The notes under the pieces were generated by a model. It was not told the DNA's origin. It saw only the letters and a list, made by a program, of their open reading frames with translations, and did no database searches. A DNA stretch of 64,000 nt from Triplophysa rosa (Eukaryota > Chordata > Actinopteri > Cypriniformes > Nemacheilidae): NCBI RefSeq assembly GCF_024868665.1, contig NC_079902.1, positions 10,980,266 to 11,044,265 on the forward strand, given 5' to 3'. Positions 1 to 14,300 of the stretch are shown piece after piece; the first letter of the stretch is position 1, and each line of letters starts with the position of its first letter. The translations under genes were made by a program, and so were the position numbers.

Positions 1-2387
1 GTGTATGGTGGCATTATAAAGCTGTTGGGAAAACACAGGTGGGTTGTCATTAAGATCAGTCACATATATGATCACTCGGACCTCAGAAAAAAGCTGAAAC
101 ACTCCCCGGTCAACAGCTTTTACTATGAGTTCATGCTTCGATTGGGTTTCGTAGTCCAGCAGCTCCGTCGTCCAAAGGACTCCACTCTCTCCATCTATTC
201 TGAAATGATCTGAAATGTTTCCTTCTTTTTCATACAACTGATAAAACAACTCTGCATTACTTTCTGTGTCAGAGTCTATAGCCATCACTTGTAACACAGA
301 GGTTCCAATAACAACAGATTCAGAGATGCTTATGTTATACATCGCTGCTTCAAATCTGGGTGTGTTGTCGTTGATGTCCTGCAAAATGATATCTACAAAA
401 ACATCAGAGTGAGCTCCAGTTAGACAGTCTGTTGCCTGGACGTTCAATCGATATGCAGGATGAGTCTCATAATCCAACAGTTGGATGACTTCGATAAGTC
501 CTGAATTAAAACTAATAGAGAATTGATGGAATGGGTCTCCCCCGGAGATACTGTAGACTGCACAAGGTCCCGCAGACTCATTGGTCACGACCTGAAGTAT
601 AGACGTATGTATTTGCACATTCTCTGGGATTTCAACCTTATAAAAAGGTCTTTCAAGCACAGGCACAGCTTTCCACACCACTGAAATGAAGACCTCTGCT
701 TTTGAGGACAGAGGTGGATCACCTCCGTCTTGTGCGGTGATGTTGAGAACAAACTTTCCAAGATTATCTAGTTCAAGAGGTTTCCCGAGAGATATTTCTC
801 CAGAGGAGCTAACATGAAAATATTCATCATTTTCTTTCAAATAATATGTAACCTCTGCATTTCTTCCAATATCTCTGTCCACAGCAGTCACCTTCCTAAA
901 CACAGAACCTACAGTTTGGCCAATCTGAACAACAGCGATATACGGTTGGTCGACAAAGACAGGAGCGTTATCGTTCACATCCTTGACATGCACTCTCACG
1001 AGAACGCGAGCGTTTCCATTCAACCTTGGCTCCTTTGTGACTTCCACAAAGACGTCAAACAAATCCTGCTCCTCGCGATCAAATGGAACGCCTGTGGAGA
1101 AGAGCACTCCGGATGTGCGTCCTATTTCAAATCTGCCATTGGGGTTGAGAATTGAATAAAACAGTGGCTCGTTGATTCGGTGTCCAACTACCGAGAGGAT
1201 TGCCAGGGTTTTCCTCTCCGTTGAGTTTTCTTGCACGTAGGCAGTGAACATTTCCTGAGAGAACCTCAGATGTTTATCTTTGTCATCTTTAATTGTGATT
1301 TTCACAGTTGCCGAGCCAGCAAGTCTTCCATCGGAGACTCGGACCATCAACCTGTATCTGCTACGCAACCGTGTAGCATTTTGTACAAAAATATCACCTG
1401 AAATTGGTTCAAGGAGGAACTTGCTTCCGATGTTGCCATCTACAAGTGCAAAACGTAGTTTGGTGCCTGGCAAGGAGTCTTCATCTGCAGCGTTTAATGT
1501 TATAACTTTAACACCTTTGTAGGTAGGAAGGAGAAGTGTCATCTCGTACAAATCCTGAGTGAATTTTGGAGCACAATCGTTTATATTAATGACATAGATC
1601 GTCACGTTAGCTGTGCTTTGCGCAAATAATCGTGGTGCACCGGTGTCATGCACCTGTACTCTGAAGTTGAACACTTTTCTCTGTTCATAATCCAGACTGC
1701 TGAGACTTGTGATAGCTCCGATCCCAGAATCGATTGAAAAATAGTTATGAGCGAATGGCTCTATAATCTCATAGACGAGTCTGGCATTCGTGTGCCCATC
1801 GGCATCTGTTGCAAGAACAACTAGCGGAACATTCTGAGAGGTTAAAACCACACTGCCAACAGTGGCTGATTCGCTAATATAGCCAGTAAACTCAGGTTGA
1901 GTAAAAACAGGAGCGTTGTCGTTTTCGTCATTTAGAAGAATGTTTACTGTGACACTGCTTGACATTCCAGCCATGTCTGTACCTTGTACAATCAGGGTAT
2001 ATAACGGAAGGGTTTCAAAGTCCAGATTTTTTCGTGTCACGATAGCGCCAGAGTTTGGATTGATGTTGAACGCACCTTTCACGTTTCCTTCTGTGATTTG
2101 GTAAAATACGGATGATTGACTGAAAGCTGAGACTAAAGTTACAAAACTGCCATGCGGGACAGATTCACTGACCTCAGCTGATATTGGATTGAGGGGAAAC
2201 TTTGGCTTTGCATTTTCAGAGATGGTGACTGTGATGTGCACAGATGAAAGCACACTGAGCGGAGGTTCTCCTCTATCTGACGCTTTTATTAGCAGCACAT
2301 ACTGGTCTCTGTATTCACGATAAAGTTCCCTTGCAACTGTTATAATGCCTGATGACTGATCGATGATGAAGGAGTTCCCATGATTTC
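1..2387 (-). CDS. fat1: fat1 exon 10 (5' portion): cadherin repeats 15-23
   Basis: The minus strand is open across the whole 2387 bp, from the acceptor TTTTTTAG at 2388 to the window edge. It starts mid-codon (phase 1), completing the glycine of an SGN motif, and continues repeat 15. Calcium-binding linkers follow in order: DENDNAP, NINDCAP, DVNDNAP, DINDNTP and DLNDNPP, with two weak linkers (SENAKPK and VVWKAVP) as in other FAT1 proteins. The last residues read are QQLYNATIH at the start of repeat 23. Human FAT1 has a single exon of about 4 kb here, so roughly 1.6 kb more should lie to the left. Short plus-strand open frames over this stretch are shadows. Confidence 0.95.
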
Positions 2388-5300
2388 CTAAAAAATCAGA
2401 GGGAGGGATTTATCAAGTGCATTTTATTGCACATTTTAGAAAACAAAGTAAGAGAAGAGACATCACTGATTTTTGGCATGATGCAGAACTATACAAAATG
2501 TTCAATTACATCAATAAATGGCAAACAAGGGCATTAATAATAATTATTTAATGTTGTACAGTGTCAGTAGAGCTAAAAGCAGTACCTGAATCTATGGTGT
2601 AGAATATTTCAGCATTCATCCCTTTGTCTTTGTCTAAAGCCGTGACTTGTAACACCGATGAACCAATCGCAGCTGTCTCCAACACACGAGCTGTGTACTG
2701 CGGGCTGGTGAACCACGGTGCATTGTCATTATTGTCCTCAATATTGATAATCACTCTCACAACATTGCTTTTCACAGGGAAGCCTTGATCCCTAACCTGA
2801 AATAACATAATATTACACACTGTTATATTCTGTTATTTTTTTTATCAAAGAAGTGTTCGTGGCCTTACCATAACAGTGAGGATATGTTTGTGCATGGTTT
2901 CATGGTCCAGGTTTTCAGCAGTGTACAAAAATCCTGTCTCGGGGTCAAGACGAAACTTCTTTAGGCTAAAGGTGTCTGTTCTGCTCAACAGTGTGTGATA
3001 TAATTTATTCTTCTCGTCTTCGTCTGTTGCATCTATTTCCAGTATCTTCATCCCAGGTCGGATTTCTTCTGGAACTGTTATCTCATATTGGTCTTGGCCA
3101 AACTGAGGTCGATGTTCATTTACGTTAATAACGTGAATTATGACCTGTTTAAAAACCCCACAGATACAAATGATTGTTTAATAGCTCTATCAACCACAGT
3201 GACAGTCAAGTTGTTGATTTAATACACATGCTGATGAAACCATCTTGATTAGCTGAACACTTTGCAAACACATGAAAGTGCCTCTTTATCCAAAGTGTTA
3301 ACATCCATGTTCTTATATAAATTTCTAAAGTTTTCAGTATTGTCAAAGCTTTCCTGTACAGTAGATCAGTATTTCCCATCTCTGGTCTGAGTCGGAGACT
3401 CTGAATGTACTGAAAGTTTCTTTGGATAATGAGGCTGCATGAGTCCTTTCTGTCAACATCCCAGAGTATCATCCACAGTTTTGGCTCTTAAAAATAAAGG
3501 TGCTTCACAATGCCACAGAGTAACGGCTCAGTTGTTTCATAAAGAATCTTTAACATCGGAGGAATCTTTATGTAATCTCTTTTATTAAAAAGGAATGGTT
3601 CTATTACGTGCGCTTGGATGAATGATTATTTGGGGAACCAAAAATGTTTTTCTTTGGCATGGCTTTGAAGAACCTTTAATGCCGCCTTCATTTTTAAAAG
3701 AGTAATTATATTTAAACTTCAAGGAAAACACATACGCACACACGCAACAAGAACATAAAGATGCCTTGTATTACCTGATCTAAGTGTAAATTTATGGACA
3801 TTCGTCATTCACACAAACCCAGAAACTGTCCACAAGCCCATTATGATATGACAAACTGTACCATGTGCAATTTCCCAGAGGGCACGATCACTGCAACAAG
3901 GGAGTCAAGCTAAAGGCTGAAACAGAGCTCTCTTTTAAAACATTACTCTCTCTCACACATCACTCTTTGCCTCTAGGTCTGCCCACACTGATGGATGAGT
4001 CTCGCACTGTGACCTGATAAGGCTGGCTGGCCCAGCTGATACACACAGGTATTGCCCAAGGATAAGTATGTTCACACCATGACAAAAGGACAAAGGAACG
4101 CTGTGAGCTCTCAGTATCAGAGTGTTGAGGTGCGATGGCACATTCCAGCTTGTTGAGTGATGTTTCTTTTTTTATGAAATTGAACCTGATCTTTTCATGT
4201 GGAGGACAAAGGTGTGAAAGGAATAACAGGAAATCATTTACAATTTTAAAATAATTTCATAATGGTTTTTCAATTTTCAGATATGGTCAGGATGTGAAAC
4301 ACAGAAAAAAACTAGATTATACCTTTGCTTTCTGTCATTTCAAAACGATTTATGCAATTTAGGCATTGAAAGAATGAATGTGTAATATCAAGCATCTAAG
4401 CAACAAAACAATTATCCTGTCACAATAAAACATGATAGTCTTTGTCAAGGCAAAGATGTGCATCATTCTACTTATCTCTCCATCCATTATTCAACCAATC
4501 CAATTGTAAAAGCATGCAATTTCTTGGTGAGTGCCATTAAAGACAAAGCACCTGAGTGCTGATGGATCTTGTCCCATCTGTTGCTTCAACGGTGAGGTTG
4601 TAATTTGACTGCCGTTCAGCATCCAGAGCCCCGGCAATAATGATAGTGCCACTTGCCCTCTCAGACTCAAACCGGCTGTCGGAATTTCCACCTGTTAGTA
4701 CCAACATGGACAGCAATAGCATTTTAAATTAATGTTTTCTTTTACAAATACGTGGTGTTATTTGCATAAACATAGCAAACATATTTAATGAAGAAAATAC
4801 ATTTTGCACAGAATACAGATTTAGAAATGCTCCTGAGATGTGAGAGGAACTATTGACAAAGCTGTAAGACTTTTTTGCTTGAAAAACAAGAGGTGAGATT
4901 TCTATTTAACAGCAGATACCTGCTGAACAGTTCAGGTCACAAGCCATCTGCAGAATGTGAAACATCTCTTTAGCAAGTGTGTCTCCTTGTGAAGCAAGAA
5001 AAGAAAAATGTTGAGATAGAAGCAAGCAGAGTAAACAGACATTTGGTTAAGGGCAAGCAGATTAGGTTGGGAAAGAGCATCTACTTGAATAGAATAATTT
5101 TCCATTCAAATTTCTTATTAAATCAAGACACATTGTAATTACTTATATATAAGGCATGTTGTTGTCAGCTCAACAGGTTTTGGAACGAGCTATTGTCTAT
5201 ATTAACAGTTTGGTCTTTAAGAGTGATTGTGGAGGTTTAGAGCTTTACCTTTGATTGTAAACCATACTGGAGAGTCAAGAGGCTGTATACTGATGACTCC

Positions 5301-8300
5301 CACCATATGGGCCACAGGATCACTCTCCATCACAGAGAATGAGAGCGAGATCTCCTTAAATGCCAAGGGCTGTTTAGCCAGCTTAGGCTTTGGAATCCAC
5401 TCAATATGCAACCGACAGATGGACGATTGCGAAGGCTGTCCATTGTCTGACGCTTTAATCTGCAAGAGCGCATTGTGAGTGTTTTCTCACTTTTTTCAAC
5501 ATGGTAGCATTATGTACCCATTTATTATTATTTCAATATAGGCTATACACACATTCAGACACTTTTAACTCTTTCCCTATGGAGCGATTTTAGTCTCATT
5601 AATTATTCACGCGTAAAACAAGATACACACATGCGTAAACAGTTTCACATGAACAAAACCTAATTTACGTGCACAAAGTATAAATATACATTTACAAAAA
5701 GCAATTCACGTGCGTAAAACAAAACTATTTTCTCATAAAATACGTTTTGCAAACATACAACTGTGCACAAATATTTTGAAAGTTTAAAATGTACACGTTT
5801 ATCGTGTTATGTGAATGTGCAAATCATCACTCACGTGTGAATCGCCTTGGATGTGTGTGTGTGTTTTTTGAGACTCTCCTGGCAGCGCAACCCCTCCCAC
5901 GTGGGTTGTCGTACTCTTTAGCCAATCAGATTCAACCTTACCATTCAACCAATCATAATCGTGGAGAGCACAGAACTCAAGGAGCTCTAGTGTTAGCACT
6001 AAAGGCTCGTTTGTACAGCTTCGCTAATCTACTCTCTGAGCTGTGATGCTGTATTAAAACTTAATACAGCCACGCAATAAATCTGTTTTTATTAACTTAT
6101 TTTGTAGGAGAAAAGTATGAAATAGTGAGTGAACATGACCACTTAAAAACTACACAACCAGCAGTCACTTCCACTGAACTGCTAAAATCCGTCTGGGTAA
6201 CAAACTGTGCCTGATAGATGAGATGTGTTCATGTTTGTATGTCCATACAATGTATGTTTTAAATGAACAAGGACAATAAATAACTAGTTCTTGGAAACAT
6301 TGTTTTGTATGGGCGCATAGATTTGTAGCTGCGCAAAAGGTGTGCAGAGCCGTTTTCCTTGAGTCCTGTGCTCTCCGCGTTTATGATTGGTTGAATGGTA
6401 AGGTTGAATCTGATTGGCTAAAGAGTACGACAACCCACGTGGGAAGGGTTGCGCTACCAGGAGAGTCTCAAAAAACACACACACACATCCAAGGCGATTC
6501 ACACGTGAGTGACGATTTGCACATTCACATAACACGATAAACGTGTACATTAAATATTTGTGCACAGTCGTATGTTTGCGAAACGTACTTTATGAGAAAA
6601 TAGTTTTGTTTTACGCACGTGAATTTCTTTTTGTAAATGTATATGTATACTTTGTGCACGTAAATTAGGTTTTGTTCATGTGAAACTGTTTACGCATGTG
6701 TGTATCTTGTTTTACGCGTGAATAATTAATGAGACTAAAATCGCTCCATATTTCCCCACCAGCGTTTAAATATAGTTGCCAGCCAGCACAAGTATTATTA
6801 ATCTTAATTGTAATAAATGTTTCCTGAATGTGGGAGGTTTTCTTAAAAACGACAACATTCTGAACTGATTAAATTGTGTTTTTGTCTAACACTTCGTTCA
6901 GATGAGATCGATAGAACAGTGATGAAAACATAGAGCATTTGCTTGTATTTGGATCTGTAAATGCTGTACTCTTTCAGAGTTGTAACAGCACCCCCTATTG
7001 CATGACAGTGAAAACATGGACAGCTGGAAAAACTCATCAAATCTTGTCATAATTTATGGAAAAACGTGCGATGAACTGTTTGTATTATAAATGTCAGAAA
7101 ATCTTGTCAATGGCGGGGAAAGAGTTAACCTATAAAACGTTTTTGGGGGAAGTTTCATTCAAAATTCTCTTCAAAACTCTAAAACAGACATGCCTATTCA
7201 CTGAATAGCTTCTGAGTACTAGCCATCATGACTGCAAAAGAAAACATCTGGAATGCACCACCAACTCCGCCAGCAACATTTTGAGAATTGAAATGAGCAT
7301 ACCGTCAGGATATGATACTCGCCGGCTGAAAAAGCTTCCTTGGAGAACACAAACCCAGATTTGGGCTCAATGAAGAATGTCCTATGCTCTTCATTTTCCT
7401 CAATAGTGTATGAGATATCAGAAGAGGGACTCTCATCTCTGTCATGAGCAATCACTCGATAAACTGGCTCTGGTTCGACGGCCTCTGGCCGTTCCACCAG
7501 CTTGATTTGAAAGATCTTCTCCAAGAACTGAGGGCTGTTGTCATTTTCATCCAATACGTTGACTATTACATGAACCACTGTAGACTTGGGTGGATGGCCA
7601 TCATCTGAGACAGTGATCTGTTTTAGTGAAAAACAGACCGTGTTTGAGAAACTGCTGCACTGTACAATGTAGCGTGATGGAAAATGAGCGTGGCAAAATG
7701 TGTATTAAATCCAACTCAAACATCCCCAATCCACAGGAAAACTGTAGATGCTTTTATAACTCAGGAGAAATAATAGAGTTATGTTTCATTTAAGCATCAT
7801 CATTCTTAAATGTTACTCTAAAATTTGCAGGGTAGAAATTCAAAACAAACAGATGAGACCATTGTTGACGTACAGCTAAAGTTACGTGGATGGCACATGA
7901 TTTTGCAAATATCTGATGAGAAATTTACTGTTTAGTGTATTTATTTTGAGATGTCTGTTTTTTGAGGACAGACTTTGGTACTGTATTTTGGCAAACTTTA
8001 GCAGCGTATGACACAATGGTGATATTTTATTTCAAAAATGCCACACATGAAATGGATATTTGAGCAATATTACATTATTTCATCTCACTGATCTCACTGT
8101 TTGTCAGGGACAGAGTGGGGTGGAAGAACCCAGATGCAGGCAGGCAATGGCAATGACGGGGTTAACAGATATTTATTTAAATAAACAAAACATAAACCCA
8201 CGACGGGGTATAAATCAGGAACTAACTAAGAAACAAACAGAAAACAAAGACTTCCCACGAGGGGGCAAAAATGAAAACAAGAACGGCAAAACTAAACTAA

Positions 8301-11300
8301 ACGACACAACCAAACGTCTAATACAAACATTACAGGGTAGAACAAACAAACTCACTCTAGGAACAGATGAATGGACAACGCAAGACGATGACACGAAACA
8401 TGAAGCAGCACAACATCACGCACATAAACATACGTAATACACGAGCACAGGACAATGAAACATGAGGGTATATAAAGGGAACACAAACGAGGGATAACGA
8501 CACAGGGCAGGTGATCAAACACTCAGGGAAAGATAACAAGGAAACGAGAGGAGCTGGGCCAATGACAAGACACGAGAAAACACATGAGAGGTAAAAACAT
8601 AAACATCTCATGGCTTTCTCACATAGAACCTAAGGGCTCAGTCCCGATCCTGCCACATGACTAGAAATACAGAACCAAGAATGCAGGACCGTGACACTGT
8701 TGTCTTAAAGGGGTCATATGACACGGCTAAAATGAATATTATCGTTTGTTTTAGATGTAATGTAATGTGTATACACGATTTAAGGTTCAAAAAAGCTGTA
8801 TTTTTCACATACCGTGCATGTTTGTATCTCCTCTTTGCCTCTGAAAAGCGAGGTGTGCTATGATTGGCCAGTTAACCAGTGCGTAGTGATTGGTCAAATA
8901 CTGCAAGTGTGTGACGGAAATGTAACGCCTCTTAACATATTTGGAACATCAGGTTCCAAAGCAATTGTACTGACAGGTACGCTCACCTTACTTGAGTATA
9001 CATTTGGGCGGTCTTAGTCAATTCATACCACGAACTGACGTAGATTTGTGGGGGTGTGGTTACACAAGGCGTTTCAGGCAGGTCTGGGTGAGCATTCGCT
9101 TTTAGATATAATGCATCTTTTGTTCCGACACTTTAATTTTTGTAATTTTACGTGTCTAATACATGCATGGGCAACTAGTTACACACCAAAGACACAGAAA
9201 AACACATATTTCCCTTTTAAAAAATGACTGAGATAAAGATGAACTAGATGCTTTAAAACACTACAGGTGCAACTTACTTCAAGAACATGCTCTGCCTGCT
9301 GTTCCCTGTCCAGTTTCCGTGATGTTGTTGTCACCAATCCTGTTTATGAAATGTCAAATTTATAATACAAATTCAATAATAAAAAGATTCAAGTTGCTCT
9401 CCTGAGAATCACTATCAAAATAAATCCATTCAGGGCTCTGTTGACAAATGAACCTAACCTTTATGATACATTTTGTACTGTCCTTAGAGAGCAATTCCTT
9501 CGTGTGTTTTAAAAAAATGACTACAACACATACATGTTTTGGTAACACTTGAATATGTGTTCCTCATACTAAAGTGTTACCCATGTTGTAAATGGGTTTA
9601 GTTGGTTCAACTGACTATGTAGAGGAAATACCTTTATTACCGGCGATGTTTAGGCTGGGTGTGGCAGTTCATCAATTTGGCAGATGAGAAATCAATTGAC
9701 GTGTCAAATTATTTAGCTGCATTCATTTCTTGTGCTTCTCGGTGAAAGTATTTAACCAACTGATGTGAATATCAATTATGTTTACACAAGAAATAATTCA
9801 GAAAAGATCCAACTTTAATCTGTGTCGTGCTCATGTTAACATTCATAAATCAGTCTAATCTGTTTGGTCAACACAGGGATGTTTAACCAAACCAAATTAT
9901 TTATCTAGATTAAGAAAGATGAAATGTGCAGTCCAAACACAAAGAGCTTTAAAGTGAAGCAACTATAAGCATGTAAAATGGGAGCAGTATCTATGAACAT
10001 GAAAGAAAACAATAATCACGAAGACAATAAACTACACACGCACAACAACAACAAACAAAAAACACATTAATGACCACAAATACGCACCTGACAGTAAAGA
10101 CAATGAACCAATCAGACAAGAGAACCAATCTATTTGCATTTTGTGTGTGTTTCATTTGTTTAATATAAATTCACGCTAGAGTTTCACATGGTTTAAATGC
10201 TCATATTATTTAAACAGACTATTATGATCCTTCTTTTTTCAAGTCAGACTTGAAAGGAATTGCTTCAACAGCACAGAAAACAGGCTATCATACCTAGATA
10301 TTTTGAAATCTAAAAAATAAATGTGTGTGAAATGTTCATGTCTGTTTTTAAAATACAAATGCAATAGGCTGCCATGTGGATGTTTCCAAACGAAGCATCA
10401 ACTTACCTGTCTGGGAGTTGATGGTAAAAAATCCCTGAGGATTCCCACTAGTTATTTTAAATGAGAGATTATCGCTTGATTTAGTGTCCGGGTCAAATGC
10501 CTTGATCTGGATAACGGAGACATCTTTGGGGGAGTTCTCAGATAAAGAAGGGAAATAAACAGGTTCTGATGTCAGCGGAGCATTATCATTGACATCTTGA
10601 ACCTCAATGTAGACTTCCACAAATGAGGAAAGCGACACAATTCCCTGATCCGTAGCATAGATGGTGAGCCAGTAATGACTGGTGGTCTCACGGTCCAGGA
10701 TCTCTTGTGTTCTTATAATGCCTATGACAAACAAAAGAAGAAACATGTCGATCTACATGTTGGGCACTTGAGAGAACAAATTCACTTTAAGCAGACAGAG
10801 ACAGCACCCATAAAACTGTGTCACATGGTACTGAGAGTTTTGCATTGTAAACATTGAAGTCTTGATTAGGATGAAGCAGAAAAAAGGAACAAGGGAAGAC
10901 TGACGTAATGCTAATAATATTCTTTTGAAAAGAATTACAGTCAGCAAAGCAGCAAAAAATATGATCCAGCTGGGAACTGAGAATTAATAACAGAGATTTG
11001 CATAAAAGATTAAATGTGTAAAAGGACAGACATTGTATATTAAATATTGAGAGAATAAGTATGTGTGTGTGAAAGAGAAGACGAGACAGCACTTTTTGTT
11101 CCTGTGTGTCTCAGCAGTGTCTGCTTTCATGCTGTGGGCTTTGTTCTAAAGGTAACAGTATGACTTCCACAACTCTAGTAAAATTTGATAAACTGTCCCT
11201 TCAGGGTGAAAGTATCCTGCATTCTGCTCTTTTCTCCCTCTTTTTTCATTTTACATCTCTTGTGTGTCTTTAAAGGGACAGTTCACCCAAAATTGAATAT

Positions 11301-14300
11301 TCTGTCTTCATTTACTCACCTTCGAGTTGTTCCAAATCTGTATCATTTCTTTGTTCTGATAAACACAGAGAAAGATTTTTGGAAGAATGCTTGAACCAAA
11401 CAGTTCTTTTCCACCGCTGACTATCATAAAAACTGCTTTATACATTTCTTTGTTCTGTTGAATACAAAAGAATATATTTTGAAGAATGTAATGCAAAGAG
11501 TTCTTGGGTACTTTTGACTACAATTGTCATTTTTCCTACTATGGTAGTCAATGGTGGCTAAGAACTGTTTGGTTTCGAGCATTCCTCCAAATATGTTTCT
11601 CTGTGTTCATCCGAACAAAGAAATTTATTTAAATGATTTGGAACAACTCGAGGCTCAGCACAGAATTATTTTTTTTGGGTGAACTGTCCGTTTACGATAC
11701 TGATACAGATAACTATATGCAATCATTGTTTTGTAATACTTTATATAGTGACTGCCAAAATGTATTTACATGCTTAGGTCACATTTAAAAGTGTGTGAAT
11801 GTCATTCCTTGGAAACAAAATCCACAAGTACAGTCTGGAAATGTTTATATTTCTTGAAGTGATAGTTTACCCATTTATTCACTCTCATGTCATTTAAAAC
11901 CTGTATATGACTCTTTCTTCTGTGGAGCACAAAAGAAGATATTTAGAGAAATGTCTCTGATATATTTATGAAACAAGCTCTCCTCAAGTTCTTACGGAGT
12001 AAAAATGGCCTATAGTCAAATGAACATTAAAGTTGTGCATATTTTGATATCAGAAAGTGTCCAAAACCATTTTTTGTTGTAATTTTGTTATCATTTAGAC
12101 CCTAACAAACATTGCAATGTAGCAATTGTTTTGCTTGATAAGTGATAAGTTTTGTACATTTCATTTTTTGTATATATCATTATTGTTTTATTTTTTTGTA
12201 TTTACATTCATACTTCTCTTATACATAACAATAAGTGTTTTCCCAGCCATGGCATATTACATGTGACTGAGAATTATGGGAACACAGCGAAAAAAATACA
12301 ACAAACTCACCACTCTCTTCATCAATTGTGAACACTCCAATGCCAGAACCGTCTCGCATGGAGTAACGCACATCTCCATTCCTACTGCTGTCTTCATCGT
12401 GCGCCGTAACCTTCATAACAGACGAGCCAACCGGGGCATCTTCACTCACAGCTCCCCGGTCCACAAAGAATGGAAAGGCGGGACGGTGCAAGTTCTCATT
12501 AACATCCACAACCTCCACTTGAATGAAGCAGGATGAAGATAGTGAGTTTGGTCTGCCTCTGTCTTTGGCCTTTACTGTCAAATTATACACTTGCCTTGTT
12601 TCAAAATCAAGCGTCTGAGAGAGGTACACGGCTCCAGTCACTTTATTCACCTGAAAGCTTTCATCTTCACCATCTGTTAGAGTGTATCTCACCTGTCCGG
12701 ACAGGCCAAGGTCAGGATCATAAGCTTCTAGCCAGATCACTAATGTGCCCACTGGAATATCTTCTCTCACTCTTACGTGGTATTCTTGAGGTATGCATGT
12801 AGGGGCATTGTCATTCACATCCTCTAAATTAATATGCAACAACACTGTCGATACCATTTTAGGCTCATCGATTGCTTTATCAAACCCAGCCACCTTTAAA
12901 ATAAATGATGGGTTGGTTTCTCTGTCTAACAGGCTGTTAACCGTTACCACCCCTGTGTCTTCATTTATGGCAAATTTGTCTGTTTTAGTCATAAATGAGT
13001 ATCTAACCATTCCATTGACCCCCAAATCTTTATCATTTGCCTCCAGCTGAATGACATCTGTCCCCACAGCAGTATCTTCACTTATATCTACCGAATACTC
13101 AAGTTGTAAAAACTCGGGGCTGTTGTCATTGGCGTCCAAAACATCAATGTCTAACATGTGAGACGAGGACTTCTGCGGTAAGCCGAGGTCATAAACCGTG
13201 ATGTTGAGTGTGTAGTGGTCGTTTGTTTCTCTATCAAGCGGTTGGTAAACTTTGAGCCACCCGGTGTCAGATTCAATTGTGAAACAACTATCAAAATCTC
13301 CCCCTGAGATCACAAAAAGCAATTTTCCATTGAAGCCAGAGTCTGAATCTGAAGCTCTGAGGAGTGCAATGCTACTCCCTACAGGAAGGTCCTCTTTTAC
13401 TTGTATTAGACTTGGATTGGACTCTATAAAGCGTGGAGTGTTGCGGTTAACAGAATGGATGTCTGCGAATTCATCATTTGGTTCCATCCGACTGTGTAGT
13501 TTTAAGTTAGAAGGCAGCAAACCTGCCATGGATTTCAGTACACCAGTGTCTAAACATTTGGAGCGGACGTGTTTAAAAGCACTCACAATGGTTAGATTTA
13601 AGAACAGAGGGGTGCTTGATTTTTCCCCATCACTGGCAGTTATTTGTAGGCGATGAAAATACAGTTTTGTTGCTTCGCTATTCCTCAATGACTTTTTAAG
13701 TGTCAGCACACCAGAGCTGGAATCCAATTCAAAAAGATTCATGTTATTACCAGCATCAATTGTATATCGCACTACACCTAGATCGTCGGCGTCGATGGCG
13801 GACACGGCTATTATTTGCTCACCGACTCCAAGAGATCTTGGCACAGTGACATCACAATCAATATTCTCAAATTGTGGCGCATTATCATTTAGGTTAGTAA
13901 GTGTGATTGAGACAACAGCTTCCGCCTCACGGCGAAAAGGGAAGCCCCAGTCCGAGGCTCGAACCCTTAGAGAGAATTTATTCAGCATCGTTTCGTAATC
14001 TAAATCCTCGGCGGTTCTTATGACGCCGGTGAAATAATCCATGACAAAAGGTTGTTTGTTTACATTGACAATACTGTAGGTGACATAACCATTTTCTCCA
14101 TCATCTCCATCGCTAGCACTCACTGTTAGGATGCTGGTCCCTATGGGCACGTGTTCATCGATGCTTGCTTCATAATTAGACTGTTGAAACTTGGGGGCGT
14201 TGTTGTTTGTGTCACTTACATTGACGACCACTTTGGTCGTTGCTCGCCTGTCACTCGTAACAACCTCAAATTCATATTGACTAACACGGTCTGCTTTTAT

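Noticed and set aside
5789..6565. Near-identical open frames on both strands
   Set aside because: They are the same transposon-arm sequence read from the two inverted arms.
8060..8437. 125-codon open frame on the plus strand
   Set aside because: It starts outside and runs into the solo LTR; the product is Lys/Asn/Thr-rich low complexity with no family signature.
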